From contig CM060731.1 in assembly GCA_030704615.1 (NCBI GenBank), positions 32,116,001 to 32,180,000 of the forward strand: 64,000 nucleotides of DNA. Reading direction: 5' to 3'. This document shows, piece after piece, positions 32,951 through 44,995 of this stretch. Under the pieces are notes generated by a model, which ran no database searches, had not been told where the DNA came from, and worked only from the letters and a program-made list of their open reading frames with translations. The DNA is from Takakia lepidozioides (lineage: Eukaryota; Streptophyta; Takakiopsida; Takakiales; Takakiaceae). The first letter of the stretch is position 1. The number at the start of each line of letters is the position of its first letter. The position numbers were made by a program, and so were the translations under genes.

Positions 32951-34675
32951 GGCATTTCTTGATCAAATGCAAGAATGCACTGTTCTTGGAGTTCATCAAC
33001 GAATCATTCAACTATAATCTTCCGGAAGATTTTATTAGGATGTTTTTGAAGCTGTGGAAAATAACCTGATCATCAATCCTTGCATCATAAGCACAATCCT
33101 CTAGGGATCATCAACTTGGGAAGGCACTTGATGACATTCAGGCAAGTTCTGGATGGTCATTGCTAATTACTCCTAGCTGCTGACCAGGAGAGTGCCATAA
33201 CTTCCCCTGGCCATTGAATAAGGGCACGTTGGTGAGGGAAGTAAGGGAACGTATATATGGGAGAGAGGTGCAGACGTTGCTGCGAAAGTACACGTGTGAC
33301 CCTTTGCAGAGGATGTGTCAGCAGATTGCACCTGTAGAACAGAAAGCACAGAACAATCTTGAAGTACAGGGTTGAATGCTGCCAGAGTCCAGAGTCCCTG
33401 CTCGCACCAGTTTTTCAAGGGCCCTTCACTCACTCCATAGTCCTGCACACACATCCTCCACCACAAAAAAGCTGGCATTGTTCTTCCATTTATCTATTTT
33501 ATTTGGTCCCTTTGGCTTACAGATTTCAGATTCACAATAGAAAAAAGGCTTATCACTAGACAAGAAAGCTTGTTAATATTATGTTTTGGTGCCTACCTTC
33601 TTAAAATGAGCCACCCCTACGATCACGCAGTGGAGACACTTCCATCTTTAACGATTTGAAAATGATTGACCAGTCTCGCTGTTCGCACCATGTTACAAAT
33701 TACAATGAAGAAAGTAAGTAGCCGATATACGGCACAGATTACACAACAACTAGAGTCGAAACTTGAAACAGTGATTATTACGTGAAATCTTGGGGAAAAG
33801 GCAAGAACAACGTACACAGGCCCAGCAGTCTGAACAAAGAAGAGATGGAACCTGCCAAAGTTTAGGGTACCATCTGCACTCCACAGCCATGGTGACCTAC
33901 CACTTCAGAAGAGGATTCTACAAAAAGTAAGCACCTTATGTGAAAGGACAGTAACAAAGAGGGCTCCGAGTTGTTTCCCAGCGAGTTGATATTATAGTAC
34001 ACACCCAGAAACTAGAACTGAGGAAGCGCCGAAACACAAAACTGACAGCATTAATTTGACGGACATCGGAAAGAGAGGCAGGGCACTATGAGAGAGAGCT
34101 GAAAGAAAGCTGTTGGATGCCACAATTTTCTATTTGGAATTGCCTCCCGCTCAGAAGCCACAACATCTACGAGATCGTCTCCCCCTCAATTTTGCAGGAA
34201 TCCGATGCTGAATGCAGCAGGAAGGGGATCGCTACTGCTCCTACCAGCTGCGAATTAGTTCTTGGAAGTGAAAAGGATCGCCTCCAGGAAGCATCAGGTC
34301 GTATATATGGATATCGATGTGGGGTGTAGCTGGAAGATGGAGATATCACATTATAGTGGTCAGAAAGCTCTGACAAGGGAGGAGAAGGAATTACATCAGC
34401 TAGGTACCCAGTGATGTGCCGTCTATGCTGGAGTATCTCAGGAATGGTACTGTTTTTTCCATGGGACTTCACTCAGCGGTATCGATCCCTGGGCTATTTT
34501 TAGTAAAAGCAAACTTCACCCTTCACCCATACTTCACCCTGGGCTATATTTAGTAAAATCAAACTTTTCAAATGGGCTCAGGACATTCGGGTCAGGACAT
34601 TCAGCAGTCGATAAATGTAGTACTCCTGCAAATTCTTTGGGTTTCAACATTTCTTTGTGTGCTTGAGCAAGAGAA
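32951..34675. other. Unassigned part of duplication copy 2
   Basis: Equivalent to 27321-29420 of copy 1 but without the 27336-27691 block and with other small indels. No gene was recognised. Confidence 0.4.
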
Positions 34676-34872
34676 TATCAGTTGGTGGCTGCGATCAGCT
34701 TGAAGCCGCCTAGCTTAGCAGTGCCTGTGACCTGTGACTGAAGAGATTATCAGTTGGTGGCTCTGATCTTGCAGCCGCGTACCTCAGCAGCTGTGAGCTT
34801 GAAGCCACTGAAGAGATAATCAGTTGGTGGTGACCTTGCCTAGCTCAGTAGAGGTGACCTTGAAGCTGCCTA
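34676..34872 (+). repeat. Minisatellite upstream of RNase H ORF, copy 2
   Basis: About three to four units of the same 45-60-base repeat as at 29424-29740, so the array length has changed since the duplication. Confidence 0.75.
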
Positions 34873-34878
34873 GCTAAC

Positions 34879-35310
34879 ATGACTACTCCACTTCAAGTGG
34901 AAGTTCATTACGATGCCAGTGCTAGGGGATGGGGCGCTTGGTGCTTAGAGGCAGGTCACACAAGTGAATTTCACGGGGAATTCTTGGATTCCAACATTAA
35001 CCATTTGTCGACATCTTCAACACGGAGGGAGCTGCTTGCGTTGCAATCTTTTCTGGAAAAGGCCGGTCAGAGTTTGGCTTATTCAAGGATGGTGGTTATA
35101 GGGGACTCGCAAGGAGCTCACATAGTGCTTTCAAGAGGTGGATCTCGACATTCTCACCTCCAAGAAGTGCATACACGGATTCTACAGCTTTGTGAAGATT
35201 ATTCTATCGTCCTAGATCATTCTATATGGGTGCCTAGAAACCAGAACAAGCTTGCTGATAGCTTGTCTAAAGCATGGAAATCCAATTCCAGGATTCAACG
35301 TATTCAGTGA
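34879..35310 (+). CDS. Solitary RNase H-like protein, copy 2
   Basis: Encodes the same 143 residues as 29746-30177, with D12, E51, D76 and D127 all kept. One synonymous change was seen (GTA to GTG at codon 7). The upstream minisatellite and the downstream tandem repeat are also shared. Because both copies are intact while the AP2-like gene of copy 1 is broken, the ORF is either very recently homogenised or constrained. The family and doubts are as for copy 1. Confidence 0.7.
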   Translation: MTTPLQVEVHYDASARGWGAWCLEAGHTSEFHGEFLDSNINHLSTSSTRRELLALQSFLEKAGQSLAYSRMVVIGDSQGAHIVLSRGGSRHSHLQEVHTRILQLCEDYSIVLDHSIWVPRNQNKLADSLSKAWKSNSRIQRIQ

Positions 35311-35394
35311 AGAAGCTCCCCCTCTCTCGTATGGGTGTACCTCTTTTGCCAACAAGCAAGGCTTTGCCTGCTTTTTGAAAGTGGTCAACATTAG

Positions 35395-35665
35395 ATTATA
35401 GTATGTTATGCCTAGACGTACTTCAAGATCAGTATGAGGTCTTCCAGATTTATTATCTAACTACTGGATCGATCCTAGTGGATCACTGATTTCAACAGCT
35501 GGTCATTAAATTACATTAGATTATAGTATGTTATGCCTAGACGTAAAGACATCAAGATCAGTATGAGGTACTTCCAGATTTATTATCTATCTATAGGATC
35601 GTTCCTAGTAACATTGTGGATCACCGATTTCAACAGCTGGTCATTAAATTACATTGTGAATTGTT
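35395..35665 (+). repeat. Tandem repeat of about 125 bases, copy 2
   Basis: Two units equal to those at 30250-30530, with small differences (for example tataggatcgttcc in place of tactggatcaatcc). Confidence 0.75.
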
Positions 35666-36044
35666 ATTTAGAATATAATGCTAAATTATATTGTTAAAGT
35701 TCTGTGGGCAAGATGTGGTAGTCGATTTAAAATCGCTTATCTGTGAGCATTCAAAAATATTTTTCAAAGTACATGAGGTCATTGCAAGGCATTGCAAGGC
35801 CTAGCTTCAATTATGTGAACCGCCGTCTACACACTAACTATACATTTCCCTGATTCACACTACTAGCTGCCTTGCTTTGAGAATCCCTGCACAACAGGCA
35901 ACAGTTATGTGTAAGCCTTTGACAATTCAAGGATCTGAATCTTCCTATGGGGCTACACAGGCATGGACACAGCCTCACAGCACTACCCCACACTCCACAA
36001 CAAATATACCCCACAGAGCACAAAGGCAGAGATTCAATTATGTA

Positions 36045-39000
36045 TCATGTGTGCATACACAGCTGATGCAAATGGTTGGTATCCACCTTAAATAGGAGGT
36101 CATAGGCAAGACAGTCCCAGGGCAGCGAGAGTGACATCAGACAGCAGCGCAAGGGCAGTGGAGCATCTGCAACAGCTTTTCCCCCAGCAGACACTGCTCC
36201 TATAGCCTGCTTTGCAGCTGTGGCTGCCTTGCGCACAATGTTTCCCAAACCCGACTTAGCTCCAGTGTTCATAGGAGGTGGTGGCGGGTGCAACCGGTCA
36301 GAGGCATCACTCTGAACTGCCAAAAAAACAACAGGATATGGATATTGTGGGCCATCCAAGCTCTACTTTTACAACGAGCAAAACAAGGGAATAAAATTAG
36401 TAAAGAAACATTGTTAAAGGAAAAAATAGAATTGAACGTGTACAGATCCTGGTTGCAATCGTGCATGCTAAGATTGTTGTTGGCTAGCTAGTGTGAGTAC
36501 CTGCCGAGACCGCTACATCCACAGCACCACGTCCACCAGGGCCTCGCATGACCAAGCGCTCTGATCTGGACGCCGCTGAAAATTGCAGCAACCCCTTGAC
36601 CCTGCCCCCTGTCATGTACCCAACTGCTATTTATCATGACCATGTCTCAGTGAAGTCTGCTGTCAATGCACGGTGTACAACTTGCACAAGGATGAAGCTT
36701 CCAGACCATGGATGCCAAAATGATAAAAAAAATCTGTCTTTTTCAATCAGACACAGTTACAATTCCTTTCTCAACCCTTCCTAATATTCTCACGAGTCCT
36801 CAGTTGCAAGCTTTTTCCTTCTACACTCCATTACAAAGCAGACAACATATAATAATCCCACAAGGTCATGAAAAGGGGAATGATGACAAAGCTCCACACA
36901 CAACCATGGAAGCTGACCTTCAAATGCAGTTCGTACCATGTCGTAACTCACAAATCCTGAAAACAATGTTACCTGAGACCCCATCTCACCCCCTAAGTAA
37001 GCTTCTCTGGCACTTTTTTTGTAGCAAAAACACTCCTGAACAAGAGTTCATGCTTGTCAGGTATCAAGACTCAGCAAACTCTCACTTGTGACAAAAGCCT
37101 CAAGGCTACTGTGAGAGAGTTTCCAGATATGGGGGCTTTCCTGCAGGTCAGCCAAGGCAGCCCATGCCACACCACCCTTTCATACAGGCCAGCCATCGTT
37201 AACCCCCAAAGTAAACAAACATTTAGCCTCGCAAGTGACACACTACACATCAAATTAACAGGGTGCAACAGCTTCATGCTCACCTTTCTGCAACATGCTT
37301 AATTCAAGCCAGATGCTGCTTTTACCAGACCAGTCATATGTGTCTACCCACCTTGGAAGAGCTGGAGCCGTGAGCCTCATCCAGCAAGTGCATCTCCGCA
37401 CTAGTTTCTCCACCCTCTATTTTCTCTACACCATCAGGCGGGAACGCCGCACCTCCACGTGCATTCAATAACACACAATAACAGTGGTCTGCCTCTGTTA
37501 GGACCTGCACACCATTTATTGACTGTGAATTCTTTCTGAGCAGTTTCCTGATGTAGCATACTTGGTTTCTATGACATTGCTACCGGCCCAATGAGCACAA
37601 AAGCCTGACTATGATATCCCAATAAAGATCCACACAACAGTGGTCCCAGTGACATGCCTCAGTAAACCACCATCACTCTCACCTCCACATAAATATGTTA
37701 ATTTAAAGACTAGATTCATAGCCTCACCCATTACTGCAGGACAGTATAGGAGGACTCAAAAATGATGAGGGTGGTTTTCAGAACCACTTACCACATCCTC
37801 AAATGTGTTGTCATAGTCATCAACAACAAAGCAAATATCAGGGTATGCTGGTACTGTCTCCACAGCCTGTCATCCACAATTTCACTTCTCCCAATTAGAG
37901 TGGGTTACTGCAACCATGCTTTGCATCCAGATAGTTGACCTCCTGTCAAGTGCAGAGAGACTCCAGTGGGCCAGAAGTCCACACAGTGCATTCTGCAGCC
38001 AATCGGAAAGATCCACAATCCTGGCATGGTCACAAACATATCCAAGTTTATTGGCTGTGAGGACCTTCTACTCCATGGACTGTGCTAGGCGCAATGTAGG
38101 CAAAAGAGTTCACACTTAGTCCAGAAACATGACATACTCCGACAGGACATCCTGAAAGAGGACTAGTGACTTGGTTTCAGCGCGAATTGGGGCACGGAAG
38201 GGAACAGAGAAGTGGGGAGAGAAGCATTTAAGGGACCTGAGGAGTACCTTGGACCTGAAGTCCTCTTGAAAATTTGCACGGCTCGGTGAAGCATACACCC
38301 TATTTGTCACCTGCCATCACCCTCCTTCCTGTGTTGCTTAGGGTCTTTTAAATCACAACAATTCAACCTCAGACCCAACCTGGCAGTCCTGTCTCTTTGG
38401 AATCTTGGAGAGATGTAGTCACCTTGTATATGGGAGTCAAGGATGCATTGGAAGCCTTAGGATGGCTTTGCAGGCCTTCCCGACTGCAAACACAGAACCA
38501 CAAGCATGCATGAGATTGCATGCATATAAGCTGTTCTTGATCCATCTACATAGTCAATTTTACCACACACTATGGCTATCCTATTAAAGCTCCCTCACAG
38601 GCGCCTAGTGATGTCGGAGGCATGTCTACTAGTCCTTGAGCTGGCATCTACCTCCAGAAGGAACCTACTGACACAAAAAAGTACCATGTTACAGAATATA
38701 GGGAACAGGCATACCTACAGATGGCCACAGTGAGTGAGAAGGTTGTGTGGCAAATGAGATTAAGGTAGAAGGAGCGCCACCAATCCACTTGCCCTGAACT
38801 GTGCCCTATAACCTTGCCAAGCTGCACCAAAGACACATTTTCATGTCATGCGCGGCTCCATTCTTCGCTCTGAATTGGAAATTCTGAAGTCGGCAACCCA
38901 TTCCCTCCTTCCTGTCTCCCCAACATATCCAGAGCATTCTGTATGGGTCCTAAGCAACCTACATGTACAATCTGTTCAGTAGTAAAACCCCTATTGACTT

Positions 39001-39900
39001 CCTGCGAACAAGATGAGTGCAGCAACACCACAACAAATGTAGTGAAACCCACCTCCGGCGCCCACCTGCGTACGAAGAAAGGCTCTCCTGTAGGATCCTG
39101 TGACTGAGATGACCCGCTCTCCCCATACTGCTGGTTCTGCAACATCCACAAACCCCAAGCCACCGGTCTATAATTTGTCCTCTTCGAGCAATTTACAAGA
39201 CCATCCCTTAAGCGTCACCACCGGCTCCTTTAAGTGGCACAACCACGAGTGTAGACTAAATTATGCCACCCAGCAGTCGGGTAAGACACTACAAGGATCA
39301 GAACTTTAATACTGGTGATTCCACTTTATTAGTGAGAGAGAGTCCAAATGGTACCATTGCATGTACAGAGCAGTTTATCATGTAGTGCCAATTCAGGGGC
39401 CTCATCCTGAATTCATTTCCTGGGATTGGCACTAAATCTGGGTTAGTTGGTGTACCTTGATCTCAGTTTCACATGTCTCAGAAGTGATTTAGATATTCCA
39501 ATATGGGCGCTCACAGTATTGTCAAGGGGAGGAATGTGCCCCAGACTATTGCAGGTCTCTTTCATGTTGCATATTTTGTCAGCACCATGTGAAAAATGGC
39601 TTGCTTGGGTAACATGTCAGGGGTACATGGCCAAACAGACGGGTCTTTGCCAGTCCTCTGACTAGGAATTTAGTAGAACAGCTGTGATAAGCAAGCACCC
39701 ACCGGGAGGCGCACAAAGAAGACAAGGTCATCATCCTCCTGAGGCGACTTCCGATCAGCTAGTCCCCGCATAAAAAAGAGGTCCAGCAATTCGCACCAGA
39801 AACGTGGGTCCAGCTCTCCCTCCTCGCCTGGTTGCCCGAGTGTCCCAGAATGCTTTCGCACAATGTTCAGCAGCTCTCCCCTGCCCCCCACCCTCCCCAC
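36045..39900 (-). CDS. KIAA0930/DUF2045 family protein
   Basis: Eight minus-strand exons join in frame: 39900-39703, 39136-39053, 38821-38715, 38299-38248, 37866-37792, 37504-37352, 36972-36918 and 36316-36045, giving about 331 residues. Ordered matches to the eukaryotic KIAA0930 (DUF2045) family are R-F-W-C-E-L-L-D-L-F-F-M-R-G, D-D-L-V-F-F-V-R, P-F-F-V-R-R-W-A-P-E, Q-V-D-W-W-R-S-F-Y-L-N-L-I, L-T-V-A-I-C-R-V-Y-A-S-P-S-R, A-Y-P-D-I-C-F-V-V-D-D-Y-D and F-S-G-F-V-S-Y-D-M-V-R-T-A-F. The molecular function of the family is unknown. The C-terminal tail (P-P-P-P-P-M-N-T, then a K-A-A-T-A-A-K-Q helix) is not obviously conserved. The first exon here begins at an acceptor (gagacag), so the true start codon lies upstream, where LINE debris begins. 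All phases fit, so the gene looks intact downstream. Confidence 0.85.
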
Positions 39901-40400
39901 CTGTCTCTCTTATCTCCTCTGAACCACAAGGCTCCGGCAAACAACGTCCTATGAGTACATTCTCTTATCTCCTCTGAACTTGTTTCCAGTCTGTGACATG
40001 GGAGAGGACATCCTGGATGACCTCAAGGGTCTACCCACTCTCGGCACTAGACTGATATTTAAACTCATGGTGGGAAGCCTACCTATGAACAGCAAACAGA
40101 AGCAGAGAGGAAAGGGAGAGTGCAATTGCCCATTACGCCCAGGCCCTTTCGGGGCCTAGTTATTGGGCAAACCACACATAGCAGATTGATGCTTGTGTGA
40201 AGGGATTTCTAGAGGATATCTGGAAAACCCGGATCAATTGTTTATTCCAAGGTAAGTCTTACTACAGGCGTCAGCCCCTGACAAAGGTTAGGTTCTGTCC
40301 TTTTGTGTTCCACTCAAACTGGGCGCGGGGTCAATGGCCACAAGGCTAGGGCAAACAACGTCTTATGAGTACATTCTCTTATCTCCTCGCTCTTCTGTAA
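39901..40400 (+). mobile_element. LINE 3' end fragments
   Basis: Two 3' ends of the LINE family found at 42-50 kb: one of about 35 bases (39924-39960, caaggctccggcaaacaacg...atgagtaca) and a longer one at about 39975-40372 containing D-D-L-K-G-L-P-T-L and F-L-E-D-I-W-K-T-R. Both are followed by tctcttatctcctc, the same words as on the left flank at 39903-39920. This suggests insertion at a CT-rich site. Confidence 0.75.
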
Positions 40401-42430
40401 GCTTTTTCCATTTTCTAACTGATATGAGACAAAGTCACTGAGCAACCGGACACATACACATAAATGCTTCCACCTCTTTTCAGGTTACCCCTAGAAATGT
40501 CCTGTACAATTTGTTAGGATCCAGGAGTGAACAAAACAGACTTAACCAAGGATTCTTTCCCTTCCCTAACATCTCACAAAAACTTACAGACTATTCCCCC
40601 CTCCTCACTGTCCTGTTTTCTGTTTCTTTTCAAGTGCCCTACAGCCACTTTGGCTGAGTTTTTACACTCTGGGGGTAAAACACACCGAACTGGGCAGATA
40701 CCACATGGAGCCTATGCCCAAGTGTTCACAGAAAATGGTCAATGGAAAGATCTCTTTATTCACCCTTCTTGCACAACAGTGTGATTGACACAGCCAAATG
40801 TGCATGTAGAGGGCTACAGGCACAATATCAATGTCAACTTTTATGATTGTGTCAAATGAAAGATCATTGGGCATGGGTCATCCAAAACTTCTATATCCTG
40901 GTGCTGTAAAAGCCTACCATTTGCTCCTGGAGGATAAAGAGACTATGGACTTGGAATATATCACAACCTGAATTGACAGGAAAAGGTCTATTTTCTGTCT
41001 CATCTCCACCCCCCCAAGTTCCATGCAGCTTTAATTTAGTGAGGTGTCAAAAGATGCCATAGACAGTACCGAGAGGGTATGATGTTGGGCGACGAAATCA
41101 ACTCCAGATGCTCCTTGCCGCGAGGCTTCAGCTGTTTGTGTTGCCGGGATCCCCTGTACAGCAATTCACCAGAGCATTTTCATTGTCAATGCCCCTTGCA
41201 TCAAACCAAAGCAACCCGCTATCATGCAACAGACTCTACCTGCCCACTAGCCTACTAAATGGGTAAACTTGACATGGGAGTAGATAAACGTATCTGTGAC
41301 CAAATGCCAGCCTTGTGACCCCTCGCCTATGTTTGTTTGACCCGAAGCAGATTGCTTCAGGTAAGGATAGTGCATTGGATTCAGTTGGACAGAAGGGGTC
41401 TCTCCTTCTTAAGAATACGCCTAAAACAGGCCATTCCCTGCAGCTCCCATGGAGTGATGATCTCTGAATGGTAACAAGGAGATCCCTACTGGTGGATGCA
41501 GCCTCTCCACTCAAGTTCGGCAGTTGCTCTGGCTTGCATGCTCAACACTTGGGCTTGTGTTGAAACCTCTTATCTGCTATAAATACATCTCATTCTCCAG
41601 GTAATGCTTGTATTTCCCAGGGTGATTCCTGGGAGCTGGTTACTTATCCCAAAACTAGAGCTTCTTATGTAGTTTTTGGGGGTGAATCCCAGGATGGACA
41701 TCGTGACCTTCAACACTACTTGCTCAAGCTTAAGCTTGAATTATCTGGCTGAGGGCACCATCTCAAGCCTCCGTAACGGAGGTGCATTGATGTGACTATG
41801 TATAAGAATGTTATACTGGCAGGTTGAGTTCCACGGCAAATTACCCTTGGCTGGTTGGAGAGCTACCGTAGACATTGGTGATTCAATAAGGGGCTCAGGA
41901 AAGACAGACGAGGATGGGGACTTTTAAGCTGAAAGTTCCCAACTCGTTTGAGACCCTGGAAAAGGTTGACCTAGAATGGACTACTAGGGATGGCGAACCT
42001 AGTGGTAAGCCAAGCCCAAAGGTCTGTCAAGAAGACCATGTCAGACAGACCTGCCTTTGCGTGCAGTGACCAATCAAGCTGTGAATGAAGGATATGACAT
42101 GCTCAACAGCATGCCAATCCTCAAAAAATACACAAGGCGATCAAAGCCTGCACGCAAAGAACAGACCCATTAATGCAGAATTGCAGGATGTCTAGGAGAA
42201 AACCTAGAAGACAGACAATTCGTATGCCAAAGGCTGGCTTGCAGCTGGGGACCTTAAACTTTTGTGAGCTGACCAACCAAAGAAAACAATTTGAAGTGGA
42301 CAAGTTCTTCAAGCTAGTGACATTCACATTTGTGCTGGGCTTATCCATTGCCAGCATGAGCTTCGAATTTTGACCTTGCACCTAGGTCAAAAGAAAACCC
42401 TTTGCAGTGGACTCCTGAATGGTCAATTGT
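40400..42430. other. No recognisable gene
   Basis: About 2 kb without any supported gene. Short frames such as 40527-40784 and 42173-42373 show no family resemblance. It may hold decayed 5' sequence of the LINE copy that becomes recognisable at about 42430. Confidence 0.4.
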
Positions 42431-44325
42431 GAATTATATCACAGTGGATAAGGAGTTGTTTCCTTAGTGTGCCAAAGTGTTGGTTCGGTATTTCTGTACA
42501 CTTTCTTGTCTGAATTAAGATCAAACAGATATTCTTCACACCAAGAGATCTGTGAAAGGTTCAATTCAAAGTGGCACACAGAAAAATTTCGGAGGGAAGA
42601 AGTCAAGATAGAATATGTCCAGGCCTTGAAAGAGGCTCTCCCACCTTTCATCCAATCGCTCCAAGATCTCCCCTCTTGCTTGGGTGATGCAAGAAGTGAG
42701 GTCGAAAGAGCTGTGGAATCTTGGGAGAGTTTCATCACTTCTGTGGCTGAGAAGATCATTGAATGGAAACTAATCGTATGCAGAAGAGCAGTGAATTGGT
42801 GGACCAATAAGACCAAGCTTAAGATTGCCGAGAGACGGCTGTGGTTTAGATGTTACCAGATGTGAAAAGATGTAATTAGCTAGTAAAGGCTGAGAAGAAA
42901 ATAAGTTGGGTGTACTGTAACTTTAATTGGACTACCACGGCGGTAATGATTAAACAAAAACCTGGTTGACCTTACAGTGTTTGTACAGGCTGGAAAATGG
43001 TCAGCAAGTACACACTTTATGGAATAACAAGAGAGCAGTGGTGATTCTATTATTGAGATTGTGGAAAACACATACAGCCTTCTTGGCACTTAATGTAACT
43101 CTAATAGTGAGCGGTTTTCTTATAGTCAATGGCCAGAAGTCTAACTTCTTTGACAAACGTGTAGCTCAAGGTTGTACCCTCTCCACACTGCTCTTCAATG
43201 TTTTCATTCATCAGCTCCTTGAAGATGTGGATGGCGAGGAATTTGGGTTAAAGGTGAGTGATGCCACCATATCAGCTCTTATGTTTGTGGATGACTTCGC
43301 AGGCCTAGGGGGGTACCCAACGGTACTTTGACCAGTGAGGCTAGAAGCCAATGTAAGTAAATGAGTGGTGGTTCAAAGATTGTGGGGAGGGAGGAGGGGA
43401 GCTCAAATTGACATTGGGACACGATACAAAATGTGGTTCAAACAACAAAATGCAAAGCCTCGAGTCTCCCGCAATTTTTCCACTGCAGAATGACTTTTTC
43501 TGACATCAAAAGGACCATGCTTTGCAACATTATTAGGCCTACCTTGTATGCATCCTGTGTGGAATGTCAACTGCAGCCATGCTAAAACTTTAGAATCCAA
43601 CCAGTTTTTGGTGCTCAAAGAGAGCATGTCAGCATGCTCTAGAACAGCTAGAGTGGCTGCTCAAAGCAAGTTTGGAGTACCACCCTTGAGCTCTCGACAT
43701 GATAAGTTCAAGGTCATGGTGGGTTCAGTTGAATTGCACGCCCAATACTAGATGATTGGCTATATCTCTTGGAAGCAAGACTATCAGGCTAACTGAACTG
43801 TCTAAGGCCATGTCAGAGGCACAAAGAATGTCCAAGCAGAACGAAGTTAGGACAAAACCTTCCCTGAACACAGGTGAGGACCTTGAGAATCATATGCAGG
43901 GCCTACCTACCCTCGACACTCGGCTGAAATTTAAACTCGGGGCAGGGAGTCTTCCGATGAATGGGCGGTCTGAAGACAATATCCATTTTCTGATACAATG
44001 TCTGAGGTCAGAGAGCGACCTTCTTCAAGACCATCAAGAACGTAGTCCCTGCACTTCTGTTCACCAACTTTCAAAATCTCAAGGCTGAGCCTAGAGCCCT
44101 GGTCCTGTTGGGGTCTAATTGCTGGCAGCTCGCACACAGCAGATTGATGCTTGTGAAATCTAGAGGAGATCTGGAAAGCCTGAACTAATTGTTTATACCA
44201 AGGTAAGCCCCACTACTGGAGTGAGCCCCTCACAAAGGTAGCATCTGTTGCCTCTTGTTCTGCCCAAACTAGGCGCGGGGTCTATGGCCACAAGGCTACG
44301 GAAAGCGTCTTATGAGTACATTTTA
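42430..44325 (+). mobile_element. APE-type LINE, copy A, internally deleted
   Basis: The frame 42467-42865 contains the pre-RT linker (E-R-A-V-E-S-W-E-S-F-I-T-S-V-A, A-V-N-W-W-T-N). The frame 42966-43331 has V-N-G-Q-K-S-N-F-F, V-A-Q-G-C-T-L-S-T-L-L-F-N-V-F-I and A-L-M-F-V-D-D-F-A-G (the catalytic F-A-D-D changed to F-V-D-D). Most of the RT fingers present in copy B are missing between them. The C-terminal part (43548-44190) and the 3' end (atggccacaaggctacgg...atgagtaca, about 44283-44322) follow. Stops and frameshifts are frequent. It is a dead copy. Confidence 0.8.
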
Positions 44326-44958
44326 TCATGCAACAGATCCCTTCATGGGGTGTACCCAGACAAATGAACCAAAAATCCCAGCAGATTCAGGAAATTCAAA
44401 TACCTGACCCTGGGATGCAACCATAGCCACTGCTAAATGGTAGAAACAACATGCTGATTCAGGAGCAGCTGGCCTTGAAGTTTCTGGCAAACGGCCCATA
44501 TTTCTATTGCATTGAACTACAATGCAGGTCAGTGGTTTAAATGTCAGGAACAACCAAGCTAAAAAACTGCAGAAGAAGCTCAAGGCATGCATTATGCGGT
44601 CCTTTTCATTTCCACCATTTGGGCAGTGGGAGATGTTGTCTTGGTGACTAGCCAACCTAGTCTAGCATTAACAACCACCCACAAGCACACTTCCAATCAC
44701 AGACAACTGAAAGCTCACCCAAGAGAGGTGGCATTCACGTGCTGCCACTCTCCTTCTTCATCGTCCTCTTCTGCTGCCTTCATATCTTCCCTGTGCATGC
44801 ACCCACCTATCTACCCTGTGACTCCCAGCACCATCCCTAACAAAGAGTGCACAAGAATGTCCATCTGCAGGGCTTGTCATACCACTTGTTTACATGACCA
44901 TCTTAACATTTCACCTGGTACACCATTAGACTCTCTCTGTGTCGACGCATGGAGCAGG

Positions 44959-44960
<2 letters not shown>
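44325..44960. other. No recognisable gene
   Basis: Unique sequence between two LINE copies, ending in the CT tract. No domain was recognised in the frame 44587-45033. Confidence 0.4.

Positions 44961-44992
<32 letters not shown>
44961..44992. repeat. CT microsatellite
   Basis: About 15 uninterrupted CT units. A 5'-truncated LINE copy begins immediately at its right edge. Confidence 0.9.

Positions 44993-44995
<3 letters not shown>

Larger units (their letters stand above)
31191..35720 (+). repeat. Segmental duplication, copy 2
   Basis: Direct copy of 25510-30585. By eye the first half (AP2-like gene) differs by a few percent with several indels, while the second half (about 33.9-35.3 kb) is almost identical to copy 1, including one silent difference in the 432-base RNase H ORF. 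It starts only 99 bases before the first recognisable AP2 exon, so the 5' part of that gene was probably not included. Confidence 0.9.

Noticed and set aside
25510-35720. Assembly artefact (false duplication)
   Set aside because: The copies differ by many substitutions and indels in the first half, and by a 355-base block, so they are two real loci. Only the near-identical last part could hide a collapse or conversion.
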